Positions 1 to 8,838 of a DNA stretch of 64,000 nucleotides are shown piece after piece. Source of the stretch: an uncultured Alphaproteobacteria bacterium (GTDB lineage: Bacteria; Pseudomonadota; Alphaproteobacteria; Geminicoccales; Geminicoccaceae); NCBI GenBank assembly GCA_937995535.1, contig CALKJU010000051.1:1-64000 (forward strand). The letters run 5' to 3'. The translations under genes were made by a program, and so were the position numbers. Position 1 is the stretch's first letter. Each line of letters begins with the position of its first letter. The notes beneath the pieces were generated by a model. That model ran no database searches. It was given only the letters and a program-made list of their open reading frames with translations, and was not told the DNA's origin.

Positions 1-6
1 CCGCCC

Positions 7-963
7 GTGAACCTGCTCTTCGTCGCCGACCCGCTCGAGACCTTCAAGACCTACAAGGACACCACGTTCGCGATGATGCGCGAGGCCGCCGCGCGGGGGC
101 ACGTGGTCTGGGCCTGCGAGCCGGCCGACCTCGTCTGGCGCAGCGGCTCGCGCGTCGTGGCCCGCCGCGCGCGCGCGATCACGCTCACCGGCGACGCGAA
201 GGCGTGGTTCGACGTGGTGCAGGAGCGCGAGCTGGCGCTGGCCGACGCCGACGTCGTGCTGATGCGCAAGGACCCGCCGTTCGACAGCGAGTACTTCTAC
301 GCCACCCACCTGCTCGAGCAGGCCGAGCGCGAGGGAGCCACCGTGCTGAACAGGCCGCGCGCGCTGCGCGACCACCCGGAGAAGCTGGCGGTGATGGAGT
401 TCCCGCAGTTCGTCGCACCCACCCTCGTCACCCGCGACGCGCGCGCGATCCGCGCGTTCCACGACGAGCACGGCGACATCATCCTCAAGCCGCTGGACGG
501 CATGGGCGGCATGGGCATCTTCCGCGTCGGCCCCGACGGCCTGAACCTCGGCGCGATCACCGAGACGCTGAACCGCCACGGCGCCGTCACCGTGATGGCA
601 CAGAAGTACCTCGCCGAGATCGTGCACGGCGACAAGCGCGTGATCGTGATCGACGGCGAGCCGGTCCCCTTCTGCCTCGCGCGCATCCCGCAGGGCAGCG
701 AGATCCGGGGCAACCTCGCGGTGGGCGGCAAGGGGGTGGCGCAGCCGCTGTCGGAGCGCGACCGCGAGATCGCGCTCGGCGTGGGCCGCGTCCTGGCGCC
801 GCGCGGCATCGTCTTCGCCGGGCTCGACGTGATCGGCGCGAGCCTCACCGAGATCAACGTCACGAGCCCGACCGGGTTCCAGGAGATCATGCAGCAGACC
901 GGCTTCGACGTCGCCAAGGTGTTCGTCGACTCGGTCGAGCGCGTCGTCGCGCGAGGGCGCTGA
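7..963 (+). CDS. gshB: Glutathione synthetase
   Basis: Cytosolic ATP-grasp ligase that joins glycine to gamma-glutamylcysteine, the last step of glutathione synthesis. The 318-residue length is normal for the family (about 315). Visible signatures are MRKDPPFD (86-93) in the N-terminal domain, the ATP-grasp glycine loop ILKPLDGMGGMG (159-170), the substrate strand DGEPVPFCLARIP (216-228) and the metal/ATP motif EINVTSPTGFQE (282-293). The start is a GTG six bases into the window, so any longer N-terminus would lie outside, but the protein begins like typical family members. It converges on the DUF4124 gene with 44 bases between them. Confidence 0.95.
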   Translation: MNLLFVADPLETFKTYKDTTFAMMREAAARGHVVWACEPADLVWRSGSRVVARRARAITLTGDAKAWFDVVQERELALADADVVLMRKDPPFDSEYFYATHLLEQAEREGATVLNRPRALRDHPEKLAVMEFPQFVAPTLVTRDARAIRAFHDEHGDIILKPLDGMGGMGIFRVGPDGLNLGAITETLNRHGAVTVMAQKYLAEIVHGDKRVIVIDGEPVPFCLARIPQGSEIRGNLAVGGKGVAQPLSERDREIALGVGRVLAPRGIVFAGLDVIGASLTEINVTSPTGFQEIMQQTGFDVAKVFVDSVERVVARGR

Positions 964-1007
964 CGGCCCGGCGCTCGCCACCGCCTGCCTTGCCGACGGT
1001 GCCCGGC

Positions 1008-1484
1008 TCAGCGCGTCGTGCGCCCGCACTTGACGTCCGGGTGGGGGATCTCGGTGCAGTGCTCGAACGCCTCAGGCTTGATGCCGTGCACGGTCCGGTA
1101 CCGCGTGAAGCACTCGACGCTCTCGTCGTACAGCCGCCGCCAGGTCGCGCAGTCGGTGTCGGGCGTGACGCCGACCGGCGGGCGCTTCTGGATCGGCGGC
1201 ACGCGCGCAGCGGCCGGCGGCAAAGGCGGCGCGGCGACGGCCGCGGGCGCGCTCGCGGGGCGCGCTGCTGCCGGCGGGGCCGCGGGCGCCGAAACCGGCC
1301 GCGGCGCGGGTTCGATCGTGATCACGGTGGCGCGCGACCGGTACTTGTCGGGCACTTGGTCCGAGAAGTGCGTGCGCCCTTCGTCGTCGACCCAGCGGTA
1401 GACCGTCTGCGGCCAGGCGGCTGCGCCGGCGAGCAGGGCGATTGCGGTCAGCGCGGCGCGAAGCCTGCCCGGCCCGCCCGGCAT
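1008..1484 (-). CDS. Secreted DUF4124-domain protein
   Basis: A 158-residue exported protein of unknown function. It begins with a hydrophobic signal peptide (residues about 8-26). A short DUF4124 segment follows, with the hallmark YRWVDDEGRTHFSD. Then comes an Ala/Pro-rich linker of about 40 residues and a C-terminal tail with four cysteines. The ATG at 1484 was chosen because it directly precedes the signal peptide; the reading frame stays open upstream, but that extension is arginine-rich and unconvincing. DUF4124 proteins are periplasmic and most common in beta- and gammaproteobacteria. The gene lies just downstream of bchJ on the same strand. Confidence 0.75.
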   Translation of the reverse strand: MPGGPGRLRAALTAIALLAGAAAWPQTVYRWVDDEGRTHFSDQVPDKYRSRATVITIEPAPRPVSAPAAPPAAARPASAPAAVAAPPLPPAAARVPPIQKRPPVGVTPDTDCATWRRLYDESVECFTRYRTVHGIKPEAFEHCTEIPHPDVKCGRTTR

Positions 1485-1519
1485 CCGCCTGCCGACCGCG
1501 CCGCCGCGCGACGTCGGGT

Positions 1520-2122
1520 TCACCACCGTACTTCGAACCGGCAGGCGTCGTCGCCGCAGGCTTCGCAGGCGACCTCGACGACGCGGGCGTCGGGGTGCAC
1601 CAGCGCGCGGAACAGCCGCTCGAACGTGGCGGCGTAGAAGTCGCACGCCGGCACGTCGCTCTGCAGGCCGCGGCACATCGGGTTGTCGCGGATCGTCAGC
1701 CTCACCGGCCGGCCCGCGGTCGCGGTGAACTCGCCGCTGCCGGCGAACGTCCAGGCGTGGCGCGTGATCGCGCCGAGCAGCATCCGCGCGGCGAGCGGCG
1801 CGGGCAGCCGCTTCAGCAGCGCCTGCACCGGCTTCGGGATGCGGTGCGCGAGCAGGTAGTCGCCGGTGCGCCCGCCCGCCTCGCGCGCGACGCGCGCGGC
1901 GTCCGCGGTGCCGAGCGCGGCGCGCAGCACGGCGTGCAGGCGCACGACCTCGGCCTCGTCGACCATCGCCTGCGGCGGATGGTCGACGTAGGCGGCCAGC
2001 CCGGCGAGGCCGAACAGGCGCGCCATGCCGTCGGCGCCTAGCCGGTCGCGCAGCACCTCGGCCACGCGCGTGATCGCGTTCGGGCCGATCCGGCCGGCGG
2101 CGTGGTCGAGCACGGCGGCCAT
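1520..2122 (-). CDS. bchJ: Bacteriochlorophyll 4-vinyl reductase-type V4R protein
   Basis: A 200-residue protein of the V4R/heme-NO-binding-like fold, matching BchJ. BchJ was named for 8-vinyl (old numbering 4-vinyl) reduction of chlorophyllides but may instead act as a tetrapyrrole carrier. The V4R hallmark lies in the last 60 residues: the CRGLQSDVPACDFYAATFER stretch followed by VEVACEACGDDACRFEV. The cysteine cluster suggests metal or tetrapyrrole contact (inference). It starts 14 bases after the bchE stop, so the two are probably co-transcribed; bchE-bchJ adjacency is known from purple-bacterial photosynthesis clusters. The alternative is another V4R sensor protein, less likely next to bchE. 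Confidence 0.85.
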   Translation of the reverse strand: MAAVLDHAAGRIGPNAITRVAEVLRDRLGADGMARLFGLAGLAAYVDHPPQAMVDEAEVVRLHAVLRAALGTADAARVAREAGGRTGDYLLAHRIPKPVQALLKRLPAPLAARMLLGAITRHAWTFAGSGEFTATAGRPVRLTIRDNPMCRGLQSDVPACDFYAATFERLFRALVHPDARVVEVACEACGDDACRFEVRW

Positions 2123-2136
2123 GGCCAGCCCCGGGG

Positions 2137-3831
2137 CTAGACCGGCGCGCGGCGGTCGAAGGCGTCCATCTCGGCGTCGCTCAGCTGGTCCTTGCCGCCG
2201 CCGCAGGCCGACGCTTCCATCGCCGCCAGTGCGGCAGCGGCGATCTCCTCGCCCTTCTTGCGCCTCTTCATCTCGATCTTCGGGCCGTGCATCGTCACCC
2301 AGCCCTCGTCGGCGGCGGCGATCGCGGCGGCGTCGGGGCGCTCGTGCACGCGCGGGTCGGCGAACTTGAAGTCGACCTTCTTCTTGCTCTGCGGGCCCCA
2401 GTAGCCGACGCGGCCGAGGTCGTAGAACGTGCGCTGCATGCCGCTCTTGGCGAAGGCCTTGAGGCACCCCATCAGGTAGGCGCGGCGCTCCTTGTCCTTC
2501 GTCCAGGGGTACTGGAAGAACGCCTTGTTCATGAAGAAGCGGCGGTAGTTGTGCATCACGCGGTCGAGCAGCTCGGCGCGGTCCATCGCGTCGGGCTTCA
2601 TGATCGGCGTGACGAAGTTGTACTTCTCGAAGTCGAACACCTCGACCTTGTCGCCGAGCTCCTGGAACAGGTCGCTGAACGGCCACGGCGTGTACATCGC
2701 CCAGTTGGCCATGTCGGGGTTCCAGTCGCGCGCCATCTGGTACGTCTCTTCGAGCGTCTCGGCGGTCTCGTTCTCGAGGCCGACGATGAACTGCGCCTCG
2801 GTGACGATGCCGGCGTCCTTCAGCAGCTGGATCGCCTTCTTGTTCTGCGCGATCGTCGTCTCCTTGTTGAAGCGGTCGAGCTTGAGCTGCGCCGCCGCCT
2901 CGGTGCCGAGGCTGACGTGGATCAGGCCCGCCTTGCGGAACAGCGGCAGCAGCTTCTCGTCGCGCAGGATGTCGGTCACGCGCGTGTTGATGCCCCACAG
3001 CACGTCGAGCTTACGCTCGATCAGCTCCTCGCAGAATGCGATGAACTTCTTGCGGTGGATCGTCGGCTCCTCGTCGGCGAGGATGAAGAAGCCCACGTCG
3101 TGGTTCTTCACCAGGTCCTCGATCTCGTCGACGACCTTCTTCGGGTCGCGGATGCGGTAGTCGCGCCAGAACTTCCACTGGCTGCAGAAGCTGCAGGTGA
3201 ACGGGCAGCCGCGCGCGAAGTTGGGGATCGCCACGCGCCGGTTCATCGGGATGTAGATGTACCGGTCCCACTCGAGGATCGACCAGTCGGGCGTGATGCG
3301 GTCGAGATCCTCGATCGGCGGCTCGGCGGGGGTGGCGACGACCTTGCCGGCCTCGCCTTCGCTCGTGTCGAGGTACGCGATGCCGCGCACGGCGCCGCGG
3401 TCGCGCGCCCAGGTGCCGTCGTCGACGGCGCGCACGAAGTTCAGGAACACCTGCTCGCCCTCGCCGCGCACGACGGCGTCGATCCAAGGCGCTTCCTTCA
3501 GCACCTGCGGGTACATGAACGTGCCGTGGATGCCGCCGAGCACGGTGACGATCGCCGGGTTCACCTCCTTGGCGATCTGCAGCAGCCGCTCGGCCTTGTA
3601 GATCGCCGGCGTGATCGCCGTGAGGCCGACGATGTCGGGCTCGAGTTCGGCGATCTTCGCGCGCACCTGCTCGTCGTCGAGGTGGTGCGTCATCGCGTCG
3701 ACGAAGTGCACGTCGGTGTAGCCGCCGGCCTTGAGGTAGCCGGTGAGGTATGCCACCCACGCCGGCGGCCAGTTGCCGGCGATCTCGGCGCCGCCCGAGT
3801 GGTAGTTGGGGTGGATGAACAGCACGCGCAT
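2137..3831 (-). CDS. bchE: Anaerobic Mg-protoporphyrin IX monomethyl ester cyclase
   Basis: Oxygen-independent cyclase that makes the isocyclic (E) ring of bacteriochlorophyll, using cobalamin, a [4Fe-4S] cluster and S-adenosylmethionine. The 564 residues hold an N-terminal cobalamin-binding Rossmann domain (about 1-140, opening [14 protein letters not shown]) and a radical-SAM domain with the CxxxCxxC motif GCPFTCSFC (cysteines 209, 213, 216). The ATG at 3831 has a GGAG ribosome site 8-9 bases upstream; an in-frame start at 3900 is less likely. It heads a bchE-bchJ unit divergent from the BMP binding-protein gene. No other bch, crt or puf genes are in the window. Confidence 0.95.
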   Translation of the reverse strand: MRVLFIHPNYHSGGAEIAGNWPPAWVAYLTGYLKAGGYTDVHFVDAMTHHLDDEQVRAKIAELEPDIVGLTAITPAIYKAERLLQIAKEVNPAIVTVLGGIHGTFMYPQVLKEAPWIDAVVRGEGEQVFLNFVRAVDDGTWARDRGAVRGIAYLDTSEGEAGKVVATPAEPPIEDLDRITPDWSILEWDRYIYIPMNRRVAIPNFARGCPFTCSFCSQWKFWRDYRIRDPKKVVDEIEDLVKNHDVGFFILADEEPTIHRKKFIAFCEELIERKLDVLWGINTRVTDILRDEKLLPLFRKAGLIHVSLGTEAAAQLKLDRFNKETTIAQNKKAIQLLKDAGIVTEAQFIVGLENETAETLEETYQMARDWNPDMANWAMYTPWPFSDLFQELGDKVEVFDFEKYNFVTPIMKPDAMDRAELLDRVMHNYRRFFMNKAFFQYPWTKDKERRAYLMGCLKAFAKSGMQRTFYDLGRVGYWGPQSKKKVDFKFADPRVHERPDAAAIAAADEGWVTMHGPKIEMKRRKKGEEIAAAALAAMEASACGGGKDQLSDAEMDAFDRRAPV

Positions 3832-3893
3832 GGCGCTCTCCTCGATCGTCGCGGGGCCACGGTACGCCTCGCGGGCCGTGTCGTCCTTGCGCT

Positions 3894-3938
3894 GTGTCAA
3901 TTTCGGTGGACGCGACGATCGCGCACTCAGGTTGACAC
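3894..3938. promoter_or_regulatory. Inverted repeat in the bchE/BMP divergent region
   Basis: A perfect 7-base inverted repeat, GTGTCAA (3894-3900) and TTGACAC (3932-3938), with 31 bases between the arms. Each arm read outward contains TTGACA, a consensus -35 hexamer, but no good -10 box lies 16-18 bases beyond either. It could be a regulator site for the divergent genes. PpsR-type sites (TGT-N12-ACA) and FnrL sites were looked for and not found in clean form. Confidence 0.35.
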
Positions 3939-4014
3939 CCAGCTCCCGGAACGCGGCTTGCTACAGTCGACGGCGCCCCCGTCCTCCGAACCCCTTCCGC
4001 CAGGAGCACCGCCC

Positions 4015-5001
4015 ATGCACGCGACCCGCCGCCACGTCGTGCTCGCCGCCGCCGCGCTCGGCACGGCCCTCGCCGCGCCGGCCGCCCTCGCCCAGTCCAA
4101 GCTCAAGGTCGCGGCGATCTACACGGTGCCGGTCGAGCAGCAGTGGGTCAGCCGCATCGACAAGGCGCTGAAGGCGGCCGTCGCGCGCGGCGAGATCGAT
4201 TACGTGTTCAGCGAGAACGTCGCCAACGCCGACTACGAGCGCGTGATGCGCCAGTACGCCGAGGCCGGCCACCAGCTGATCGTCGGCGAGTCGTTCGCCG
4301 TCGAGGCCGCGGCGCGCCGCGTCGCCAAGGACTACCCGAAGACGGCGTTCCTGATGGGCAGCAGCGGCAAGCCGCAGGCGCCGAACTTCGCCGTGTTCGA
4401 CAACTACATCCAGGAGCCGGCGTACCTGACCGGCATGCTCGCCGGCGGGATGACGAAGACGAACAAGATCGGGATGGTCGGCGGCTACCCGATCCCCGAG
4501 GTCAACCGTCTCATGCACGCCTTCATGGCGGGCGTGAAGGAGACCCGGCCGGATGCCGTGTTCTCGGTCACCTTCATCGGCTCCTGGTACGACCCGCCGA
4601 AGGCCAAGGAGGCCGCTTTCGCGATGATCGATCAGGGTGCGGACGTGCTCTACGCCGAGCGGTTCGGCGTCTCCGATGCCGCCAAGGAGCGCGGCGTCAA
4701 GGCCATCGGCAACGTCATCGACACCCAGAACGACTATCCCGGCACGGTGATCGCCAGCGCGCTGTGGCACATGGAGCCGACCATCAATCAGGCGATCGAC
4801 CTCGTCGCTGCCGGCGAGTTCAAGGCCGAGGACTACGGGCCGCTGAGCAACATCCAGGTCGGCGGCTGCACCCTCGCGCCGATGGACCCGAAGCTCGTGC
4901 CGCAGGACGTGATCGACCTCGTCAAGGCCAAGCAGTCGGCCATCATGTCCGGCAAGCTGGAGGTCGCGATCAACGACGAGGAGCCCAAGCCGACACGCTG
5001 A
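4015..5001 (+). CDS. BMP-family ABC transporter substrate-binding protein
   Basis: Periplasmic binding protein of the basic-membrane-protein/PnrA family, which usually captures nucleosides or purines for import. The 328-residue product has a signal peptide ending near residue 27 (ALAQ before SKLKV). A BMP domain follows with the typical opening KVAAIYTVPVEQQWV, the segment EPAYLTGMLAGGMTKTNKIG and the tail QVGGCTLAPMDPKLVPQ. A CAGGAG ribosome site precedes the ATG at 4015. It is the first gene of a transporter operon: ATPase 23 bases downstream, then two permeases. Ligand class is inferred from family only. Confidence 0.9.
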   Translation: MHATRRHVVLAAAALGTALAAPAALAQSKLKVAAIYTVPVEQQWVSRIDKALKAAVARGEIDYVFSENVANADYERVMRQYAEAGHQLIVGESFAVEAAARRVAKDYPKTAFLMGSSGKPQAPNFAVFDNYIQEPAYLTGMLAGGMTKTNKIGMVGGYPIPEVNRLMHAFMAGVKETRPDAVFSVTFIGSWYDPPKAKEAAFAMIDQGADVLYAERFGVSDAAKERGVKAIGNVIDTQNDYPGTVIASALWHMEPTINQAIDLVAAGEFKAEDYGPLSNIQVGGCTLAPMDPKLVPQDVIDLVKAKQSAIMSGKLEVAINDEEPKPTR

Positions 5002-5024
5002 GCCGTTCCGGGGTCGGTGCCGGC

Positions 5025-6539
5025 ATGAGCGACGTCGTCCTGCGCCTTGCCGGCATCACCAAGCGCTTCGCGGGGCTGGTCGCCAACGACGCGATCGACC
5101 TCGAGCTGCGCAGGGGTGAGATCCTGGCGCTGCTGGGGGAGAACGGCGCCGGCAAGACGACCTTGATGAGCATCCTGTTCGGCCATTACGTGGCCGACGA
5201 GGGTCAGGTGCTCGTGGCCGACGACGCGGGCGCGCTGCGACCGCTGCCGCCCGGCTCGCCGCATGCCGCGCTCGCCGCCGGGATCGGGATGGTGCACCAG
5301 CACTTCGCCCTGGCCGGCAACCTGACCGCTATCGACAACATCATGCTCGGCACGGAGCCGCTGTGGTGGCCGCGGCAGCGCGGTCAGGCCGCACGGGCCC
5401 GCCTCGACGGGCTGATGCGCGCCTCCGGACTGCAGATCGCGCTCGATGCCCCGGTCGCGGGCCTGTCGGTCGGCGAGGCGCAGCGGGTCGAGATCCTGAA
5501 GGCGCTCTACCGCGACGCTCGGGTCCTGATCCTCGACGAGCCGACCGCGGTGCTGACGCCACAGGAGGCGGAGCAGCTTTTCGCCGTGCTCCGCCGGTTG
5601 GCCGCGCAGGGTCTCGCGGTGGTGTTCATCAGCCACAAGATGGGCGAGGTGATGGCGCTCTCCCACCGGATCGCGGTGCTCCGCGGCGGGCGCAAGGTGG
5701 CCGACCTGCCGGCCGGAGCGGCCGACCGGGCGCATCTCGCCGAGCTGATGGTCGGGCGTGTCGTTCCGGAGCGGCGGCGCGAGCCCATGCCACCGGGCGC
5801 GCCCTGCCTGGAACTCGCCGGCGTCAGGGCACCGGGCCTGGAACCGGTCGATCTCGTCGTCCACGAGCATGAGATCGTCGGCGTCGCCGGCGTCGCAGGC
5901 AACGGGCAGGCGGCGCTGTCGGGCCTGCTGTGCGGGCTCGTGGCCCCCCTCGCCGGTACGCTGCGCCTGGCGGACCGGTCCTGGCCCACGGGCGGACCGG
6001 CGGCGGTGGTCGCCGCGGGCGTCGCCCGCATCCCCGAGGATCGCAACCATGACGGAGTGATCGGCGACTTGACCGTCGCCGAGAACGCCATCCTCGCCGA
6101 CCGTCGCAGTCCCGCGCTGCAGCGCGGCGGGGTGCTACGGCCGAGCGCGGTCGCCGCGCACGCCCGCCGCCTGATCGAGGCTTACGACGTGCGCTGCACG
6201 GGGCCCGAGCAGCCGGTCCGGCTGCTCTCCGGCGGCAACGTGCAGAAGCTGATCCTTGGACGCGAGCTGGAGCGCCGGCCGCGGCTGATCGTCGCCAACC
6301 AGCCCGGCCGCGGCCTCGACGTCGGCGCTGTCGCCTACGTCCACGACCGCCTGCTCGACGCGCGCGAGCGCGGCGCCGGAATCCTGCTGATCTCAGAGGA
6401 TCTCGATGAGCTGCTCGCGCTCGCCGACCGGATCGCGGTCATCTTCCGCGGCCGCCTCGGGCCGGCCCTGCCCACCGAGACGCTGAGCCTGCCAAGGTTG
6501 GGGCTGATGATGGCCGGACATCTCGACGATGCGGCTTGA
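5025..6539 (+). CDS. ABC transporter ATPase, tandem nucleotide-binding domains
   Basis: A 504-residue cytoplasmic ATPase with two fused nucleotide-binding domains, as in BMP-linked nucleoside and RbsA-type importers. The first domain has Walker A GENGAGKT (38-45), signature LSVGEAQ and Walker B ILDEPT. The second has a degenerate P-loop (GVAGNGQ), signature LLSGGNVQK and the ANQPGRGLD segment typical of second domains in this family, so ATP is probably hydrolysed mainly at one site. Its stop lies inside the next permease gene (11-base overlap), indicating translational coupling. Confidence 0.93.
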   Translation: MSDVVLRLAGITKRFAGLVANDAIDLELRRGEILALLGENGAGKTTLMSILFGHYVADEGQVLVADDAGALRPLPPGSPHAALAAGIGMVHQHFALAGNLTAIDNIMLGTEPLWWPRQRGQAARARLDGLMRASGLQIALDAPVAGLSVGEAQRVEILKALYRDARVLILDEPTAVLTPQEAEQLFAVLRRLAAQGLAVVFISHKMGEVMALSHRIAVLRGGRKVADLPAGAADRAHLAELMVGRVVPERRREPMPPGAPCLELAGVRAPGLEPVDLVVHEHEIVGVAGVAGNGQAALSGLLCGLVAPLAGTLRLADRSWPTGGPAAVVAAGVARIPEDRNHDGVIGDLTVAENAILADRRSPALQRGGVLRPSAVAAHARRLIEAYDVRCTGPEQPVRLLSGGNVQKLILGRELERRPRLIVANQPGRGLDVGAVAYVHDRLLDARERGAGILLISEDLDELLALADRIAVIFRGRLGPALPTETLSLPRLGLMMAGHLDDAA

Positions 6540-7575
6540 GCCGCGAGCACATGTCGAGCCGTGGCGGGCGGCGGCGGCGCCGGTCGCGGCGCTCGCCGCT
6601 GCGTTCGCCCTCTGCGCTCTCCCGTTGGCGCTCGCCGGAGCCGACGTCCTCGCCGCCTACGGGAAGATCGTCACGGGCAGTCTGGGCTCCTGGTTCGCAC
6701 TCGGCGAGACGCTGGCCCGCGCGACACCGCTGATGCTCACCGGGCTCGCCGCCGCGGTCGCGTTCCGCGCCCGACTCTGGAACATCGGCGGCGAAGGTCA
6801 GCTCTACGCCGGGGCGCTGGCCGCCGTGGCGCTCGGCTCGGGCCTGGTGTCGGCGCCCGCCGTTCTGCTCCTGCCACTGGTGCTGCTCGCCGGCGCCGCG
6901 GCGGGCGCCCTGCTGATGCTCGGACCAGCTTGGCTCAAGCTGCGCCTCGGCGTTGACGAGGTGGTCACCACGCTGCTGCTCAACTTCGTGGTCCTGCTGT
7001 TCGTTTCCATGATGCTGGACGGGCCCCTGAAGGATCCGCTGGGGATGGGCTGGCCGCAGTCGCCGCCGATCCTCGACGCGGCGAGCCTGCCGAAGCTGGT
7101 CGGACGCGGCCGTGTCCATGCCGGGCTGCTGCTCGCCATCGTCGCCGGGCTCGCCGTAGCCTTCGTCGTGCACCGCACGGTCTGGGGTCTCGAGCTGCGC
7201 GCGGTCGGCGCCAACGCCGACGCGGCGCGCTTCGCCGGCGTCCCGGTGGAGCGCACGGTCCTCGGCGTTGCGGCGCTGTCCGGCGCGCTCGCCGGCCTCG
7301 CCGGGGTCGGCGAGGTCGCCGGCCTCAAGGGTTACCTGACCCAGGACCTGTCTCCGGGCTACGGCTACGCCGGAATCGTCGTCGCCATGCTCGCCGCGAC
7401 CAACCCCCTGGGCGTGCTGGTGGCGGCACTCTTCATCGCGGCGGTGTTCGTGGGCGCCGACAGCATGAGCCGGGCGATCGGCGTCTCCAGCTACCTCGCC
7501 AACCTGATCGTCGCCACGTCGCTGCTGACGATGCTGCTCGCCGGGCTGACGCTGCGCTGGCGCGTGCGCTGGTGA
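6529..7575 (+). CDS. BMP-type ABC transporter permease 1
   Basis: A 348-residue inner-membrane permease of the BPD_transp_2 family, with about nine to ten hydrophobic segments from residue 20 to the end. It contains the conserved LWNIGGEGQLYAGAL loop and the GLELRAVGANADAARFAG coupling region characteristic of nucleoside-type importers. The ATG overlaps the ATPase gene by 11 bases. The stop (TGA) is shared with the GTG start of a DMT transporter, which separates it from its partner permease at 9215. Confidence 0.92.
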   Translation: MRLEPRAHVEPWRAAAAPVAALAAAFALCALPLALAGADVLAAYGKIVTGSLGSWFALGETLARATPLMLTGLAAAVAFRARLWNIGGEGQLYAGALAAVALGSGLVSAPAVLLLPLVLLAGAAAGALLMLGPAWLKLRLGVDEVVTTLLLNFVVLLFVSMMLDGPLKDPLGMGWPQSPPILDAASLPKLVGRGRVHAGLLLAIVAGLAVAFVVHRTVWGLELRAVGANADAARFAGVPVERTVLGVAALSGALAGLAGVGEVAGLKGYLTQDLSPGYGYAGIVVAMLAATNPLGVLVAALFIAAVFVGADSMSRAIGVSSYLANLIVATSLLTMLLAGLTLRWRVRW

Positions 7576-8453
7576 TCCCCTTCGCCACCAACATGCGCGC
7601 GGCCGGGCTGATGAGCCTGACCATGGCACTGTTCTGCGTCAGCGACGCGATCCTCAAGGGCCTCTTCCAGCGCCTGCCGATCGGCGAGGTGATGGCGCTG
7701 CGCGGTGCCGCCGTGATCCTGGTGATCCTGGCGGTGCAGGGTGCGCGCGGGCGGCTGCCGCCGCTCGCCACCTGCCTCGACCGCACCACGCTGATCCGCG
7801 CTCTGGTCGAGCTCGCGGTCGCGACGGCGTTTTTCCTCGCCCTGCGCGCGATCCCCCTGGCCAACGCGACGACGCTGATCTTCGCCTCGCCGATCCTGAT
7901 GACCGCGCTCGCCACCCTCGTCCTTCGCGAAACCGTGGGCCTGCGCCGCTGGGTTGCGGTGCTCGTGGGCTTTCTGGGCGTCCTGCTGGTCACCAGCCCC
8001 GGTGCGGAAGGCTGGCAGCCGGCCGCGCTGTGGGCGTTGCTGGCCGCCTTCCTGGTCGCCATCCGCGACCTGATGACCCGCTTCATCCCGGGCCACGTCG
8101 ACGCCGGGGCGGTGGCGCTGACCACGGCCGCGGTTGTCACCGCCGGCGGGCTGACCACCCTGCCCTTCGCCTGGGTCCCGCCGACGACGCCCGAGCTCGC
8201 CCTGATCGGGGTCGGCGCGGTCCTGATCGCCACCGCCTACGCCACCATCGTCATGACCTTCCGGATGGGCGAGATGTCGTTCGTGGCGCCGTTCCGCTAC
8301 ATCTCGATCCCGCTGGCGATCCTCGTCGGCTGGATCGCGTTCGGCGACGTTCCGGGGTGGCACATGCTGGCGGGCGCCGCGGTGATCGTCGCCTCCGGCC
8401 TGTTCATTTTTCACCGCGAGCGGCTGCACGCGGTGCGCCGCGCCCCGGCGTGA
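7572..8453 (+). CDS. DMT-superfamily (EamA) transporter
   Basis: A 293-residue drug/metabolite transporter with ten predicted membrane helices in two EamA repeats; the first contains SDAILKGLFQRLPIGEVMALRG. Likely an inner-membrane exporter of metabolites; substrate unknown. It starts with GTG overlapping the permease-1 stop by four bases; an internal ATG at 7593 is an alternative. Its place inside a BMP transporter operon, between the two permease genes, is unusual and suggests insertion of a cassette that also carries the toxin-antitoxin pair downstream. Confidence 0.88.
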   Translation: MIPFATNMRAAGLMSLTMALFCVSDAILKGLFQRLPIGEVMALRGAAVILVILAVQGARGRLPPLATCLDRTTLIRALVELAVATAFFLALRAIPLANATTLIFASPILMTALATLVLRETVGLRRWVAVLVGFLGVLLVTSPGAEGWQPAALWALLAAFLVAIRDLMTRFIPGHVDAGAVALTTAAVVTAGGLTTLPFAWVPPTTPELALIGVGAVLIATAYATIVMTFRMGEMSFVAPFRYISIPLAILVGWIAFGDVPGWHMLAGAAVIVASGLFIFHRERLHAVRRAPA

Positions 8454-8574
8454 GCGTGGCCGCGGAAACGGAGCGCCGAGCTTTGTCAGGCCGGCGCTCG
8501 GTGACTTGCCCGAGCGTGGCATACATAGCAATCCGTGCCATAGTCGTTCTCACGCCACCTCCCGGTCACCTGCC
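8454..8574. promoter_or_regulatory. Probable toxin-antitoxin promoter region
   Basis: This 121-base gap is by far the largest in an operon whose other gaps are overlaps or about 20 bases. It holds an AT-richer patch (ATACATAGCAA, 8521-8531) flanked by the inverted repeat TGGCA (8517-8521) / TGCCA (8536-8540). Antitoxins of this class usually repress their own promoter through such repeats, so this is the natural site for it. No consensus -35/-10 pair could be fixed. Confidence 0.3.
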
Positions 8575-8838
8575 ATGACGGGCGTCTACAGACTGAAGGT
8601 CGACAAGCAGGGCCGCCTCGTGCTTCCAGCCCCGTCACGGCGAGAGCGAGGGCTCGAGCGCGGTGGCGCGGTCACCTTGGAGATCGGAGAGCGCGAGGCG
8701 CGCCTCGTCTCCCATCGGCAAGCGCTACGGCGGATCCAGGAGATCATCCGGCGCCATGTGCCCGAGGGCATCCTCCTGTCCGACGAGCTGATCGCCGACC
8801 GCCGCGCTGAGGCGGCGCGCGAGGCCGCCGAGGATTGA
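8575..8838 (+). CDS. AbrB/SpoVT-type antitoxin (VapB-like)
   Basis: An 87-residue protein with an N-terminal swapped-hairpin AbrB DNA-binding domain (YRLKVDKQGRLVLPAPSRR, then GGAVTLEIGEREARLVS) and a charged C-terminal helix that would bind and neutralise the toxin. It is followed, with a 4-base TTGA overlap, by a PIN-domain gene, the standard antitoxin-first order of VapBC modules. The ATG at 8575 was chosen as the first residue of the AbrB fold; an earlier in-frame start only adds an unrelated leader. Confidence 0.82.
   Translation: MTGVYRLKVDKQGRLVLPAPSRRERGLERGGAVTLEIGEREARLVSHRQALRRIQEIIRRHVPEGILLSDELIADRRAEAAREAAED

Noticed and set aside
204-1637. 477-codon open frame on the plus strand over gshB and the DUF4124 gene
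   Set aside because: Arginine/alanine-rich translation with no family match, lying over two well-supported genes; a by-product of high GC content.
2287-4014. Long plus-strand frame opposite bchE running into the BMP binding-protein gene
   Set aside because: The part before 4015 is the antisense of bchE and reads as low-complexity charged sequence; the real gene starts at the ATG at 4015 with its signal peptide and ribosome site.
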